Shown here piece by piece: positions 7,728 through 7,986 of a stretch of DNA of 7,986 bases. Each line of letters begins with the position of its first letter. The first letter of the stretch is position 1. The position numbers and the translations under genes are program-made. Location of the stretch: assembly GCA_005793655.1 (NCBI GenBank), contig SXRC01000061.1, forward strand, positions 1 through 7,986, in the 5' to 3' direction. A model generated the notes under the pieces. It saw only the letters and a program-made list of their open reading frames with translations. It was not told the DNA's origin and did no database searches. Origin of the DNA: Actinomycetota bacterium (GTDB lineage Bacteria > Actinomycetota > Actinomycetes > Nanopelagicales > Nanopelagicaceae).

Positions 7728-7986
7728 GATTTCATGCCCCGCTTAATAGATTCAGCCAGCTCTATTCGATCATCAAATGGCGTGATTACACCCTTGAAAT
7801 CCTGCCCACTTTCATGTCCTTTTCCTAGAACCAAAACTGTATCGCCATCCTTTGCTAATTTAACTGCCTGATCAATCGCCTGCTTGCGGTCTGGAACTAC
7901 AAAGCCTTTACTACCCAGCATGAGCCCATTAGTCATCTGTGACAAAATCTGGTCAGCATATTCAGAGCGTGGATTATCGCTAGTAA
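7724..7986 (-). CDS. murE: UDP-MurNAc-L-Ala-D-Glu--meso-diaminopimelate ligase MurE, C-terminal end (cut by window edge)
   Basis: The frame is open from the right edge to the TGA at 7726-7724 and gives the last 86 residues of MurE, so no start lies in the window; a TTG at 7945 is internal and not a real start. The piece is the C-terminal amino-acid-binding domain of the Mur ligase that adds the third residue of the stem peptide in the cytoplasm. TSDNPRSE (fragment residues 1-8) contains DNPR, the motif that marks meso-diaminopimelate-specific MurE and separates it from lysine-adding forms. PDRKQAI (31-37) and LGKGHE (53-58) follow, the latter holding the Gly and Glu that contact DAP in known structures. 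The end PFDDRIELAESI is close to actinobacterial MurE. The stop overlaps the murF start as ATGA. Confidence 0.94.
   Translation of the reverse strand, partial: TSDNPRSEYADQILSQMTNGLMLGSKGFVVPDRKQAIDQAVKLAKDGDTVLVLGKGHESGQDFKGVITPFDDRIELAESIKRGMKS

Larger units (their letters stand above)
1..7986 (-). other. dcw operon segment murE-murF-mraY-murD-ftsW-murG-murC-ftsQ
   Basis: Eight genes lie head to tail on the minus strand and leave no gap longer than 7 bases. They cover lipid II synthesis from UDP-MurNAc plus two divisome components. Four junctions are 4-bp ATGA overlaps (7724-7727, 6348-6351, 2756-2759, 1668-1671). Two have a single spacer base (5292, 3941), and murC-ftsQ has 7 bases (261-267). 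The order is that of actinobacterial dcw clusters; ddl and murB are absent between murC and ftsQ. No promoter or terminator is visible, so the stretch is inferred to be one transcript whose promoter lies beyond the right edge and whose end lies beyond the left edge, where ftsZ would be expected from the family pattern. Confidence 0.9.

Noticed and set aside
7724..7945. A separate small gene of 73 codons starting at TTG 7945
   Set aside because: The frame stays open to the window edge and the upstream residues include the MurE DNPR motif, so this is simply the 3' end of murE.
1..7986. CRISPR array, tRNA/rRNA, insertion sequence, toxin-antitoxin or defence system
   Set aside because: The window is filled by eight conserved cell wall and division genes with no free space. 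No repeats with spacers, transposase motifs or RNA gene patterns were seen.

Overview
The window is one uninterrupted stretch of a division and cell wall (dcw) gene cluster, with every gene on the minus strand. In transcription order (right to left) it reads murE (3' end only), murF, mraY, murD, ftsW, murG, murC, ftsQ (5' part only). This is the usual actinobacterial dcw order, with no ddl or murB between murC and ftsQ.

Several protein details point to Actinobacteria: the PLPIGNGEQ and HEAN motifs in MurG, the CY.VRDPLDLA loop and APAKIF-like segment in MraY, the LAPACASMDQF motif in MurD, and the PFDDR end of MurE. Base composition is low for the phylum, roughly the low 40s % GC in a few lines counted by hand. 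Proteins are compact, and gene spacing runs from a 4-bp overlap to 7 bp. Together this suggests a genome-streamlined, low-GC actinobacterium such as a freshwater acI (Nanopelagicales-type) lineage. The placement is an inference; no marker gene in the window settles it.

Layout: 7986-7724 end of murE; 7727-6348 murF; 6351-5293 mraY; 5291-3942 murD; 3940-2756 ftsW; 2759-1668 murG; 1671-268 murC; 260-1 start of ftsQ. There is no intergenic space longer than 7 bases, and I see no promoter, terminator, RNA gene, repeat array or mobile element.

The products form one pathway. MurC adds L-Ala to UDP-MurNAc, MurD adds D-Glu, MurE adds the diamino acid (meso-DAP, judging by its DNPR motif) and MurF adds D-Ala-D-Ala. 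MraY moves the pentapeptide onto undecaprenyl phosphate (lipid I) and MurG adds GlcNAc (lipid II). FtsW polymerises septal glycan, and FtsQ scaffolds the divisome. Four junctions are ATGA stop/start overlaps, two are separated by one base, and only mraY has a clear Shine-Dalgarno, so translational coupling is likely along the operon.

This is a conserved core region. I found no hidden novel system, and the findings below are modest local oddities.
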